DNA from: DAOVXM01 sp963746255
Lineage (GTDB): Bacteria; Chloroflexota; Anaerolineae; Anaerolineales; UBA4823
Direction of reading: 5' to 3'
Length of the DNA stretch: 64,000 bases
Assembly: GCA_963746255.1 (NCBI GenBank)
Contig: CAVVAJ010000009.1
Span: 1,178,001-1,242,000, forward strand
The translations under genes and the position numbers were made by a program. The notes beneath the pieces are model-generated. The model did no database searches, had not been told where the DNA came from, and was given only the letters and a program-made list of their open reading frames with translations. This document shows, in pieces, positions 55,477-64,000 of this stretch (positions within the stretch are counted from its first letter, which is position 1; each line of letters begins with the position of its first letter).

Positions 55477-57999
55477 TCACATCGCCACTGGTTCAGAGAG
55501 TTTGATCTCAATAGTGGAGGGTGCAAAGATTGGAATCCCAAAGCTGCGCGGTACCAGAACAAATCCCTCCGGAACGGCAGCGTCAATCCGCAGATTTACC
55601 AATGTGGCGGTTCCGTTTAAATTAACCTGGATGGTACTGCCGGATGGCAAATCAAGCTCTCTCGCATCTTGGGGGCTAATCATGATATACGGTTGCGGTA
55701 TCCATGATTGAAGGAGCTTAGAAGCAACCACGGTCTGGCCGCGATCATAAAGGCGGGTGACCGGAACTGCAGTAAGACCTTCTGATCTTTGGACTGGCGT
55801 GGGCGGAGTCCAAAATAAGGTCGGGGACTCTCCATGTTGTGCGGCAGGAGCTAACTGGGCGCCCATTCCCTGGAGGTTCTCATACGTTGTCCCACCGTAG
55901 TACAGGTCACCGCGGCCGACAATCGGCCACTGCTCGCTGACCTCTGTCAGCTTGATATAAGAGATCTCGGCGTAGTTTGGTACTTCCCGAGCGATCTGGG
56001 TCATCACTTTTGATGCACTCCGATCCTCCAACTCTATCCCCAGGGCTTTCCCCAACCGTCCGGCAATCTCAAAATCTGCCAGGCATCCCGGTCGTGCCGG
56101 AACCGCGGGATAGTAGCGCTGAACGCGCCGCTCACCTGAGGTAAAAGAGCCCTCCCGCTCAATAAAGGACTTGGCTGGTAAAACCACATCAGCCAATTTT
56201 GCTGTATCAGTAAGAAACAAATCCTGCACGACGAGAAAATCAGTTGTTTCGGCCATTTTCGGGTTATCCCCAGCAGGATCAGCTGCGACCACATATAAAG
56301 CTGACGCCGCGTGCATAGCCTCGTGCATGTCATCGACCGGTCGAAAACCCATATCCCAGGCGCCTTGCTCATTGACCCGCTGCCAGACACCTATCAAACC
56401 ATTATTAGCGCGACCCGTGTGATTTGTTGCGATCAGTAAGTTAGCGCATGCTTGGGCTAACTCCTGCGTATCCTGCCAACCAGTGCCTTCGCTGCCAAAA
56501 ATAACTATTCCGTTCTCGGCTTGTGCAAAGACCTCTGCAGCAGCCTGCAGAGCGGTATTCTTGGAGAATTTTCCGCCTTCATCCTGGATATCCAGGTGTT
56601 TTTTTGAGAGCGAGTTCAGCATAGAGAGTACGGCTATTGTTTGTTCTCCATAACCATAGTGGATGAGATGCTGGGCATATTTATCCAGCCGGGTTGCGCG
56701 CGGGTTCAAAACGATCAATTTGCTGCCCCGGTCAGCAGCTTGTTTGACTCTCAACCACCAAAGCGGTGCTTCTTCCTGCAGATCACAACCAACAACTAAG
56801 ATAGCGGTCTCTTCTCCCATCCCTGAGAAATTTGTTCCCTGACCCACGCCAACCGTGGGAGTCAAATCACCACCACCCATGGTCGTATATAATGCCGGTT
56901 TGCCACCCACGCCGGCGGTCATTTTCCGGATATTGAAAAGGTCCTCATTCGAAAGACGCCCGCTGGCTAGTGTCAAAAGGCCAGAACCTGCTTCTCGGAA
57001 ACGTCCAGCTACCACCTCCAAAGCCTCATCCCAGCTGGCGGGAGTTAACTGCCCGTCTTTTCTAATCATCGGCGTAGTTATGCGCTCATCGCTTTCGGCA
57101 TAGTGATAAGTGAAACGACCTTTGTCGCAGATCCAAATCTCATTCACTGCTTCATGCTGGCGCGGCATTACGCGTTTTACCGCCCAACCCCCACCGGTTT
57201 TGGCTTCACGCCGGACATTAAGGGTGATATTGCAGCCAACGGGGCACTGGGTGCATATTGAAGCCGCCGAGTTCATCTCCCATGGTCGGGCACCAAAGCG
57301 GAAATCCGCAGTCGTCAGCGCCCCTACTGGGCATATATCGGTGGTATTTCCAGAAAAATAGGAGTCAAAACCGGGTTCCGAGTAGGTGACGATCTCTAAA
57401 GAACGGCCGCGGTTGTAAAATCCAATCACCGGTTCGTCAACAATCTCATCCTGGAAGCGCACACAGCGTGCACACTGGATACACCGTTCCCGGTCAAGGA
57501 AAATCAGCTCGCCAAGCGACACATGTTTGGCGAGGTCAATTTTTTCACCATATATAAACCTGCTCGCACCAGGTCCAAAGCCCATTGTTAGATTTTGCAG
57601 CGGGCATTCGCCGCCCTTATCACAGATTGGACAATCTAAGGGATGTGACGTTAACAGGAATTCAACAATATCTTTCCGCCCTGCTTTAGCCTTATCAGTG
57701 AGGCCACGGACAACCATCCCCTCTGATACCGGCGTGGTGCAGGCTGTTTCCAGCTTGGGGTTGAATTGAATCTCCGGCGTGCCATCATCCTGCAGAACCA
57801 GGTCCCCTGTCGCCCGGTCAAACAGTGGGCGCCCGACTTCAACCAGACACATCCGGCACATACCGACAGGTTCCATCTTTGGGTGGTAGCAAAAAACTGG
57901 AATATCTATCCCAATCTTTTTGGCAGCGTCCACGATCAGCGTACCCTCAGGTACGGAGATGTTTTCCCCATCAATGGTTAGCGATACCGACTTTGTCAT
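55477..57999 (-). CDS. nuoG: NADH-quinone oxidoreductase subunit G
   Basis: An 840-residue peripheral-arm subunit. The N-terminal 2Fe-2S domain is marked by VFCYHPKMEPVGMCRMCLVE. The His-ligated N5 cluster is at HPLDCPICDKGGECPLQNLT, and N4 at CIQCARCVRFQDE with CPVGAL. An additional C-x2-C-x3-C set (SICTQCPVGCN, then WICDKGRF) corresponds to off-path cluster N7 of the molybdopterin-like domain, as in Thermus and E. coli. The remaining ~550 residues form the inactive oxidoreductase domain. Spacing to nuoH is 59 bases. Confidence 0.95.
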   Translation of the reverse strand: MTKSVSLTIDGENISVPEGTLIVDAAKKIGIDIPVFCYHPKMEPVGMCRMCLVEVGRPLFDRATGDLVLQDDGTPEIQFNPKLETACTTPVSEGMVVRGLTDKAKAGRKDIVEFLLTSHPLDCPICDKGGECPLQNLTMGFGPGASRFIYGEKIDLAKHVSLGELIFLDRERCIQCARCVRFQDEIVDEPVIGFYNRGRSLEIVTYSEPGFDSYFSGNTTDICPVGALTTADFRFGARPWEMNSAASICTQCPVGCNITLNVRREAKTGGGWAVKRVMPRQHEAVNEIWICDKGRFTYHYAESDERITTPMIRKDGQLTPASWDEALEVVAGRFREAGSGLLTLASGRLSNEDLFNIRKMTAGVGGKPALYTTMGGGDLTPTVGVGQGTNFSGMGEETAILVVGCDLQEEAPLWWLRVKQAADRGSKLIVLNPRATRLDKYAQHLIHYGYGEQTIAVLSMLNSLSKKHLDIQDEGGKFSKNTALQAAAEVFAQAENGIVIFGSEGTGWQDTQELAQACANLLIATNHTGRANNGLIGVWQRVNEQGAWDMGFRPVDDMHEAMHAASALYVVAADPAGDNPKMAETTDFLVVQDLFLTDTAKLADVVLPAKSFIEREGSFTSGERRVQRYYPAVPARPGCLADFEIAGRLGKALGIELEDRSASKVMTQIAREVPNYAEISYIKLTEVSEQWPIVGRGDLYYGGTTYENLQGMGAQLAPAAQHGESPTLFWTPPTPVQRSEGLTAVPVTRLYDRGQTVVASKLLQSWIPQPYIMISPQDARELDLPSGSTIQVNLNGTATLVNLRIDAAVPEGFVLVPRSFGIPIFAPSTIEIKLSEPVAM

Positions 58000-58076
58000 G
58001 AATCAGCTCCACACCACGTGCAGGTAACTTAGCACCATGTTTGCTTTGTTTTCCATACTCTGCCATTCAAGATAGA

Positions 58077-59366
58077 TCATTCTACGTGTTCCGGATCGAC
58101 CTCTACCTGAGGAGGGGCAGCTGCTGTGCGCTGCCGGAAATCTTCAGGAAATCGTTCGATACCTGACAACACTGCCTCAATCGAAAATTCGCCTAAGGCG
58201 CAGAAACACTTGCCTTTAATCTGCGAAGCCACATCCCACAATAGCTCCACATCTTCCCAGCTCGCTTCGCCAGTGTCGATGCGGTCCGTCAGGTGCATCA
58301 TCCAGTAGTTTCCTTCCCTGCAGGGGGTACACTTCCCGCACGACTCATGCTTGAAAAAATGGATCGTTTTGTTAATCAACCAGGGGATGCTGACACTGTC
58401 ATCGATGACAATCACCGAGGCAGAGCCCAGCGACGAACCCACTGCGGGCACGCTTTCATAATCCATGGGGGTATCCAACGCCTGCGCATTTGCCACGATC
58501 AGGGAGGATGAAGCACCTGCCGGCATGATTGCTTTGATTTCGCGGCCGGTTGGGACGCCTCCACCATGTTCGAAGATTAGCTCCCGGAATGTAGCGCCCA
58601 AGGGCAGCTCATAATTGCCAGGCTTATTCACGTTGCCGCTTAAGCTGAAGATCTTCGTACCGGTGCTTTGTTCGGTACCAATGGAACGATACCAATCGGC
58701 GCCTTTCTCAATAATCAACGGGACACTGGTCAATGTCTCAACGTTGTTGACAACGGTTGGTTTTCCAAAGAGACCATACGATGGTGGGAATGGAGGCCTT
58801 AATCGCGGCTGTCCAAGCTTTCCCTCCATGGACTCTAATAACGCAGTTTCCTCGCCGCAAATATAAGCACCTGCACCAAGGTGGGTATAGATGCGCAATC
58901 CATAATCGGAACCAAATAAGTTATCACCCAGCAACCCGGCTGCATGCAGCGTAGCGATATGCCGGTCTAGCTGGCGGGCGATTTTCCAAAACTCACCGCG
59001 CAGGTATATGTAGGCTGCATTCGCCTGGATGGCATAAGCTGCGATTGCCACCCCTTCTAGAAACTGGAATGGGTTGCGCTCCATGATTTCTCGATCTTTA
59101 AATGTCCCCGGCTCAGATTCGTCAGCGTTTGCCACCACATAATGCGGCCAAACGTTATTATCAATAAATGACCACTTTAGCCCCGTCGGAAAACCAGCAC
59201 CGCCGCGCCCGCGCAAACCAGAGGCTTTGATGATGTCAACCACCTCTGCGGGCCGCATCGATGTAATCACTTGGTGGAAAGGTTGGAAACCATTGTTCTG
59301 GCGGTATACGGTCAGATCATCGATCTCAGGTATCACACGGTGCCGCAGCAGAATTAGTTCGCTCAT
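58077..59366 (-). CDS. nuoF: NADH-quinone oxidoreductase subunit F
   Basis: The FMN- and NADH-binding subunit, 429 residues from the ATG at 59366. It has GLRGRGGAGFPTGLKWSF and NADESEPGTFKDREI for FMN/NADH binding, LGAGAYICGEETALLESMEG, and the N3 4Fe-4S ligands ESCGKCTPCREGNYWM plus a distal Cys in CALGEFSIE. The start overlaps the nuoE stop by ATGA, and AGGAGG lies before it, so the eight-codon upstream extension is rejected. Confidence 0.96.
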   Translation of the reverse strand: MSELILLRHRVIPEIDDLTVYRQNNGFQPFHQVITSMRPAEVVDIIKASGLRGRGGAGFPTGLKWSFIDNNVWPHYVVANADESEPGTFKDREIMERNPFQFLEGVAIAAYAIQANAAYIYLRGEFWKIARQLDRHIATLHAAGLLGDNLFGSDYGLRIYTHLGAGAYICGEETALLESMEGKLGQPRLRPPFPPSYGLFGKPTVVNNVETLTSVPLIIEKGADWYRSIGTEQSTGTKIFSLSGNVNKPGNYELPLGATFRELIFEHGGGVPTGREIKAIMPAGASSSLIVANAQALDTPMDYESVPAVGSSLGSASVIVIDDSVSIPWLINKTIHFFKHESCGKCTPCREGNYWMMHLTDRIDTGEASWEDVELLWDVASQIKGKCFCALGEFSIEAVLSGIERFPEDFRQRTAAAPPQVEVDPEHVE

Positions 59367-59869
59367 CCAACATCCTCCTGGATGCGCCACCGCTCAACCT
59401 GCTTCAAGGCGCTTTCTTCAGTTTGGTTCTCGTAATACGTCAAACCTTCCCCGGTCTGCACTTGGAACATCGGCGCCTTATCACAGCCGGCTAAACACAT
59501 GACATTTTCTACTGTTACTAGTCCATCAGGCGTCGTTTCACCGACCTGAATGCCCAGATTTTCACAGAACTTTTCAAGAAATTCTTCTGCACCCCGCAGT
59601 GCACATGGTAAATCCGTACATACTTGGACACGGTACTTACCGCCCTCTTCATCGTAATATAGAGAATAAAAACCAACAATCGAGGCGACTTCAGTCGCAG
59701 ACATATCCAGGATTTCCGCGATCTCCTGCATCGCCTGCTTGGTCACATAACCATATTCACGCTGAGCCAGGTATAAAAGAGGCATCACTGCTGATTGCTT
59801 ACGATCAGCCGGATATTTCTCCAGCACAGCCTGAATATCATCGACGTATTTTTCTGCCAGCGTGTTCAC
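59363..59869 (-). CDS. nuoE: NADH-quinone oxidoreductase subunit E
   Basis: A 168-residue thioredoxin-like subunit with the N1a 2Fe-2S ligands C-x4-C (VCTDLPCALRGAE) and C-x3-C (CLAGCDKAP). The N-terminal helical part (YPADRKQSAVMPLLYLAQRE) and the VASIVGFYSLYY segment are typical. It pairs with NuoF at the NADH-oxidising tip. Start and stop both form ATGA overlaps with nuoD and nuoF. Confidence 0.96.
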   Translation of the reverse strand: MNTLAEKYVDDIQAVLEKYPADRKQSAVMPLLYLAQREYGYVTKQAMQEIAEILDMSATEVASIVGFYSLYYDEEGGKYRVQVCTDLPCALRGAEEFLEKFCENLGIQVGETTPDGLVTVENVMCLAGCDKAPMFQVQTGEGLTYYENQTEESALKQVERWRIQEDVG

Positions 59870-61095
59870 CGATCTACGTCTCCCAATACAATGTCAATGG
59901 TTCCGATTATGGCTACGAGGTCAGCTACAAAGTGCCCTTTTGCCATCATCGGTAGAACTTGCAGATTCGCAAATGATGGAGTCCGCCAATATGCACGATA
60001 TGGTTTCGGACCGCCATCGCTTTCCAGATATACACCCAACTCACCACGCGGCGATTCAACTGCGTTATAAACAGTCCCTTTAGGCGGTAAAAAACCTTCG
60101 GTCCACAGCTTAAAGTGATGGATTACTGCTTCCATGCTGGTGCCCAATTCAGAACGTGGTGGGGGTACAAATTTGCGGTTGTCGCTCCTTACCGGGCCAT
60201 CTGGAAGATTGTCAATAGCCTGCTGCACAATTTTCACTGATTGGCGCATTTCTTCAATTCGCACCAAATAGCGTGCATAGGTATCGCCCGCCGTGTTGGT
60301 CGGCACCTCAAAATCAAATTGTTCGTAGCCGGAGTACGGCTGCGATTTTCGCAGGTCATGTGCGACGCCTGACGCCCGTAAAATGGGTCCGGTAACTCCC
60401 CAACCAAGCGCATCTTCTTTTGATAGGACACCGATCTCGACGGTCCTTTCTATGAAAAGGGGGTTCTTCGTCAACAGCGCTTCATACTGATCGATACGGG
60501 CAGGGAAAATATCAATAAATTGGCGGACCGCGTCTTCAAAACCCTCCGGCACATCACGCCACAGTCCACCCGGGCGTAAAAATGTCGCCATCATGCGCTG
60601 CCCACCACACATTTCGATAATATCCATGACAAACTCCCGTTCCCGGAAGCAGTACAAGAAAACCGACATCGCGGCTAAATCCAGCGATTGTGTACCCAGC
60701 CACACCAAGTGAGAAGCGATACGCTGCAGTTCAGTCAACAGCACTCTGATCACCTGGGCCCGGGGAGGGACATCCAGGTCTACAAGCTTCTCGATCGCCA
60801 AACAGTAGGCGAGGTTATTGCCCACCGTATTGAGATAATCCATGCGATCCGTCATAACGGCAGCCTTTTCATAAGATTTGGCTTCCATATTTTTCTCAAT
60901 GCCGGTGTGTAAAAACCCCACATCCGGAATGCAGTTGATAACCGTCTCGCCATCCAATTCCAATAACAGGCGCAGAACTCCATGGGTGCTCGGGTGCTGC
61001 GGACCCATGTTCAGCAGGACGGTTTCTCCTGCGAGTGCCCGATCGCTGATCAAGTGCTTTAATTCATCTAGGGTTACTTCTTTTTTTTCAAACAT
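59866..61095 (-). CDS. nuoD: NADH-quinone oxidoreductase subunit D
   Basis: A 409-residue 49-kDa-type subunit derived from a NiFe-hydrogenase large subunit without metal ligands. It contains LNMGPQHPSTHGVLRLLLE with the quinone-contacting His, HTGIEKNMEAKSYEKA, DYLNTVGNNLAYCLAIEKL and PRGELGVYLESDGG. With NuoB it forms the quinone site. NuoC is a separate gene, unlike the E. coli fusion. The next start overlaps its stop. Confidence 0.96.
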   Translation of the reverse strand: MFEKKEVTLDELKHLISDRALAGETVLLNMGPQHPSTHGVLRLLLELDGETVINCIPDVGFLHTGIEKNMEAKSYEKAAVMTDRMDYLNTVGNNLAYCLAIEKLVDLDVPPRAQVIRVLLTELQRIASHLVWLGTQSLDLAAMSVFLYCFREREFVMDIIEMCGGQRMMATFLRPGGLWRDVPEGFEDAVRQFIDIFPARIDQYEALLTKNPLFIERTVEIGVLSKEDALGWGVTGPILRASGVAHDLRKSQPYSGYEQFDFEVPTNTAGDTYARYLVRIEEMRQSVKIVQQAIDNLPDGPVRSDNRKFVPPPRSELGTSMEAVIHHFKLWTEGFLPPKGTVYNAVESPRGELGVYLESDGGPKPYRAYWRTPSFANLQVLPMMAKGHFVADLVAIIGTIDIVLGDVDR

Positions 61096-61159
61096 GGCTG
61101 TCCAGTAGTTTTTGTCACACCTCGCCGCGAAGCTTCACAGGGTGAACCATGATTTTCAC

Positions 61160-61672
61160 CTAGTCTTTTGCATACGGCTTGCGTTCATCGATCTCTTCAT
61201 AATTGAAGCTGAACTGCACTTCTTCGTAGCCGAGGGGGTAATCCTTCCGCAAAGGATGACCCTCCCAATCATATGGCATAACGATACGACGCAAATCGGA
61301 ATTACCCTCAAAACGGATCCCAAACATGTCCCATACCTCACGCTCGTACCAATTCGCGTTTGGGTACACACTCTCTATGGAGTCAGCAGTTGGGTAGTTA
61401 CCCTCAAGCGGAACGCGCAGACATATTCTGACATTGTGTTTGATGGATAACATCCGGTAGACCAAGTGGAACCGAGGTGATTGCTGAGGCCAATAATCCA
61501 CCGCCGTAATCGCTATGAGCATCTCAAATCCCAGTTCATCCTGTAATGCTCGGCAAGTTTCAACGACATGTTGGTGAGGAATTACCAAACTGATATCACC
61601 ACGATACTCTTCAATATGCGCGTCAAACCGGTCAACGAGCGTTTTTACAGCAGGTTTGAAGTCATCATTCAT
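61160..61672 (-). CDS. nuoC: NADH-quinone oxidoreductase subunit C
   Basis: A 170-residue 30-kDa-type subunit. The C-terminal signature WYEREVWDMFGIRFEGNSDL followed by RRIVMPYDWEGHPLRKDYPL is diagnostic. The central part FHLVYRMLSIKHNVRICLRV forms the alpha/beta core. It is structural and holds NuoD to the rest of the connecting module. Gaps of 64 bases to nuoD and 81 to nuoB are somewhat longer than elsewhere in the operon. Confidence 0.95.
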   Translation of the reverse strand: MNDDFKPAVKTLVDRFDAHIEEYRGDISLVIPHQHVVETCRALQDELGFEMLIAITAVDYWPQQSPRFHLVYRMLSIKHNVRICLRVPLEGNYPTADSIESVYPNANWYEREVWDMFGIRFEGNSDLRRIVMPYDWEGHPLRKDYPLGYEEVQFSFNYEEIDERKPYAKD

Positions 61673-61753
61673 CTTGAAGTCTCATTGTTTATATATAGTT
61701 GTCACAAAACGGAATACTTACTGATCGTGCAAATATCGCTGCTTTCGTAAACC

Positions 61754-62236
61754 CTACGCCCAGTTGACGAACTGCTCCCCACGGACTTTCTCTTGCAAGG
61801 TGATGATGCCATGGATCAGTGCTTCAGGGCGAGGTGGGCAGCCCGCGATATAGACATCAACAGGCACCACTTCGTCTACTCCTGGTACGATTGCATAGTT
61901 ATTAAAAATACCACCACACGAGGCGCAATCACCCATCGATAGCACCCACTTTGGATCCGGCATTTGGTCATATAACCGCCGGAGCACAGGTGCCATTTTA
62001 CGTGTGACGCGACCAGCCACGATCATTAAGTCTGACTGCCGCGGACTGGCACGCATAAGCTCCATGCCAAACCGGCTCATATCATAGTGAGATGCCTGAG
62101 CAGACATCATTTCAATCGCACAACAGGCAAGACCGAACAGCATCGGCCACATCGAGTATGTCCGCCCCCAGTTCACCGCTTGTTCGAGCTTGAGTGTGAC
62201 AACCCCCATATTGCCGAGTTTCTGTTCTACTCCCAC
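61754..62236 (-). CDS. nuoB: NADH-quinone oxidoreductase subunit B
   Basis: About 160 residues. It carries the terminal cluster N2 with the tandem cysteines in GLACCAIEMM and further ligands in SMGDCASCGG and GCPPRPEALI. The start is taken as GTG at 62236, where AAAGGAG is 7 bases upstream and which overlaps the nuoA stop. The TTG-initiated frame at 62257 has no SD. N2 donates electrons to quinone bound between NuoB and NuoD. Confidence 0.94.
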   Translation of the reverse strand: MGVEQKLGNMGVVTLKLEQAVNWGRTYSMWPMLFGLACCAIEMMSAQASHYDMSRFGMELMRASPRQSDLMIVAGRVTRKMAPVLRRLYDQMPDPKWVLSMGDCASCGGIFNNYAIVPGVDEVVPVDVYIAGCPPRPEALIHGIITLQEKVRGEQFVNWA

Positions 62237-62583
62237 TCTAGAGCTCCTTTCTTCCAAGCATATGCATATCCTACCAATAAAATACCGACAAAAACAAACA
62301 TCTCAATCAAGCCAAATAAGCCCAAATTTCTGAATGCGATCGCCCAAGGTAAAAAGAACACCACCTCGATGTCAAAGAGAATGAAGAGGACGGCTACTAA
62401 GTAAAAACGAACCGGCATACGCCGGGTGCCAGGTCCGATTGGGACCATTCCCAATTCGTATGGCATGGATTTTCTTTCAGTTGGGTGCTTGGGACCAAAG
62501 GAGTGCCCGATGATGATAACCAAGACCGCCAACCCTGTTGAAATTACCAGCAAGACTGCAATCGGAGCATATTCAATTAGCAT
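62227..62583 (-). CDS. nuoA: NADH-quinone oxidoreductase subunit A
   Basis: A 118-residue, three-helix subunit and first gene of the operon. The loop KSMPYELGMVPIGPGTRRMPVRFYLVAVLF carries the conserved quinone-cavity residues, with the usual Cys replaced by Leu in this loop, as in some bacteria. The helix DIEVVFFLPWAIAF holds the E-channel acids. GAGGATAAAG precedes the ATG. The promoter lies at 62633-62661. Confidence 0.95.
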   Translation of the reverse strand: MLIEYAPIAVLLVISTGLAVLVIIIGHSFGPKHPTERKSMPYELGMVPIGPGTRRMPVRFYLVAVLFILFDIEVVFFLPWAIAFRNLGLFGLIEMFVFVGILLVGYAYAWKKGALEWE

Positions 62584-62632
62584 ACTTTATCCTCTAAATG
62601 GGATTTTTTGCAAATTGTTGACCTAGTCGGAA

Positions 62633-62661
62633 AGTTTATCATATGGGTGATTGGGTGTCAA
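62633..62661 (-). promoter_or_regulatory. promoter of the nuo operon
   Basis: TTGACA (62661-62656) and TAAACT (62638-62633) are separated by exactly 17 bases on the minus strand. The implied start is about 45 bases before the nuoA ATG. Confidence 0.72.
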
Positions 62662-62733
62662 ATTTCACAAAGCCGCCTGACCCGGTTAGCTTATGCTCAT
62701 TACGCGAATATCTTAGCGAAAAATAACAGTTGC

Positions 62734-64000
62734 TTACCCAAGGTAATCACGCAAGTGGCGGCTGCGGGTGGGATGGCGTAGTTTCCGCAGTGCTTTGGAT
62801 TCAATCTGGCGAATTCGCTCGCGGGTCACATTAAAGTACTGTCCAACCTCCTCCAGAGTATGGTCTTTGCCATCTGCCAATCCAAAGCGTAGCTCCAACA
62901 CCTGCCGTTCCCGTTCGGAGAGCACAGCTAAAGCGTTTTTTACTGATTCGCGCAGCATTTCGCGTGCGGCCGCATCCATGGGTTCTAAGGCATCCTCATC
63001 CTCAATGAAATCGCCTAATTGGCTGCTATCCTCGCTGCCGACGGGGCTTTCCAAAGACATCGGCTCTTCTGCCGCGCGCAGAATACGGTTTACTTTAGAG
63101 GCCGCGCGCAGTAGGCGGCGTTGGACATCGATAGCAATTGCCATCCCCTCTGCATGGGCGATGGCGATTGCCTTCTGGTCATCTTCGTCGAGGTATCCGG
63201 CTTCCAAGGCCAACTCTTCACTGGATGGATCGCGACCTAACTGTTGGGTAAGCCGGCGCTGGACACGGACCAAGCGATTGATCGATTCATATATATGGAC
63301 GGGTATCCGGATAGTTCTTGCCTGGTCAGCAATTGACCGGCTGATTGATTGGCGTATCCACCAAGTCGCATATGTGCTGAACTTATAGCCGCGTGTGGGA
63401 TCAAACTTGGACACCGCCCGCAGCAGCCCGATATTCCCTTCTTGAATCAAATCTAGGAAGGAACTGCCGCGCCCGATATAACGTTTAGCCACGCTAACCA
63501 CCAAACGTAAATTTGCACGGATGATCGCGTGGTGGGCTTCATTAGCCCGCATCCGGATATTATCCAGTTCTTGCTGAAAAACATCTTCGGAGGGGATATG
63601 TTGGGCGATGAAATCTTCAGCGCTAATTGGATCTTGATCGAATTCGGCGATCTCCGGCGCAGGCGGGAAATCGCGATGTTCATTAATATAATCCAAGAGT
63701 GGGTTTGACAGCTCCTCTGGCAGCATGTACAGGTATAGAAATACCGTAAAAGCATTGCGCGCCACACCATCCCATAAAGAGTCGTTACCCCACATACCGT
63801 TGTCCAGATACGCTCTGAGGTAAGAAGGTTCGACACTCTGCCATGTCTGGCGCAGCATCTGTGCCTCAGATAAACACAATGCCAAATCGGGGCAATCAAA
63901 TCCTAAGCGTGTAGTGTCCTCTTGGACACGTTTCCAAGCTGTGCGCAATTCTTCAAAAAGGGCGATATAGACATTGTATGCGTGCGAAGAACCTTGCCGG
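62734..64000 (-). CDS. primary-type RNA polymerase sigma factor, N-terminus cut by window edge
   Basis: The frame is open to the right edge (422 codons seen). It has sigma region 1.2/2 (ANLRLVVSVAKRYIGRG, SFLDLIQEGNIGLLRAVSKF, FSTYATWWIRQSISRSI), region 3 (IRIPVHIYESINRLVRVQRR) and region 4 (LSERERQVLELRFGLADG, TLEEVGQYFNVTRERIRQIE), ending RHPTRSRHLRDYLG as in SigA/RpoD. An acidic segment with LESPVGSEDSSQLGDFIEDE lies before region 4, as usual. The visible N-terminus is rich in aromatic and acidic residues and does not look like region 1.1. The TTG at 63948 is not necessarily the start. It probably is the housekeeping or a group 2 sigma. Confidence 0.88.
   Translation of the reverse strand, partial: RQGSSHAYNVYIALFEELRTAWKRVQEDTTRLGFDCPDLALCLSEAQMLRQTWQSVEPSYLRAYLDNGMWGNDSLWDGVARNAFTVFLYLYMLPEELSNPLLDYINEHRDFPPAPEIAEFDQDPISAEDFIAQHIPSEDVFQQELDNIRMRANEAHHAIIRANLRLVVSVAKRYIGRGSSFLDLIQEGNIGLLRAVSKFDPTRGYKFSTYATWWIRQSISRSIADQARTIRIPVHIYESINRLVRVQRRLTQQLGRDPSSEELALEAGYLDEDDQKAIAIAHAEGMAIAIDVQRRLLRAASKVNRILRAAEEPMSLESPVGSEDSSQLGDFIEDEDALEPMDAAAREMLRESVKNALAVLSERERQVLELRFGLADGKDHTLEEVGQYFNVTRERIRQIESKALRKLRHPTRSRHLRDYLG

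Noticed and set aside
1..64000. CRISPR arrays, transposases and prophage genes
   Set aside because: No regularly spaced repeats, transposase motifs or phage structural genes were seen on either strand.

Overview
The window looks like a chromosomal segment of a Chloroflexota bacterium, most likely class Anaerolineae. The evidence is a complete 14-gene complex I operon, a SARP/AAA/TPR regulator, Chloroflexi-style multi-TM sensor modules ending in SLWL-type sequences, a tungsten-type aldehyde ferredoxin oxidoreductase and a membrane-anchored reductive-dehalogenase-like protein. The assignment comes from protein style only; no 16S rRNA gene is present. Many otherwise well-conserved genes carry one to three single-base frameshifts. 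That pattern suggests residual indel errors in the assembly more than wholesale gene death. Two short intergenic relics (a mannosyltransferase and a TIGR03987-like membrane protein) look truly decayed.

1-12.4 kb holds mixed single genes: a truncated RdhA-like iron-sulfur/corrinoid protein (minus strand, runs off the left edge); a DnaE2-like polymerase with an SOS-like box on its promoter; a DinB/YfiT-fold protein; an aldo/keto reductase; an ECF sigma factor overlapping a membrane FecR-domain protein; a cold-shock protein; a RarD-type transporter; a DUF1269 protein. 12.4-18.7 kb is an AT-rich surface-polysaccharide stretch: an O-antigen-ligase-like protein, a GT87-like glycosyltransferase, a mannosyltransferase pseudogene, two tRNAs, a duplicated tRNA 3' half that looks like an attachment-site scar, a 23-residue lysine-rich microprotein gene and a small-RNA candidate. 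18.9-23.5 kb is an AOR operon (AOR, acyl-CoA ligase, SCP2-like, MoaD-like).

23.9-40.4 kb is the most unusual region. A SARP-type regulator (plus strand) faces a long minus-strand array. The array contains a 24-residue leader peptide, two small membrane proteins, a GNAT acetyltransferase, four tandem paralogous membrane sensor modules lacking any kinase domain, a disulfide-reductase-type flavoprotein, a GAF-PP2C-HATPase phosphatase, two STAS proteins, a cupin, a conserved hypothetical and a phytoene-dehydrogenase-like oxidoreductase. Two promoters in this array carry the same direct repeat, CGTTACGG-N4-CGTTACGA, exactly 20 bases from a -10 box. This marks them as co-regulated, plausibly by the adjacent SARP. 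I infer a partner-switching signalling system whose membrane sensor half has been split from its phosphatase half.

40.6-47.6 kb carries a small coiled-coil protein, an NfeD-type protease, an NBR1-Ig-like lipoprotein, lipoyl synthase, and a Tat-exported multicopper oxidase preceded by a structured leader with an intrinsic terminator. 47.6-62.7 kb is nuoA to nuoN on the minus strand behind a clear TTGACA-N17-TAAACT promoter. A primary-type sigma factor runs off the right edge.
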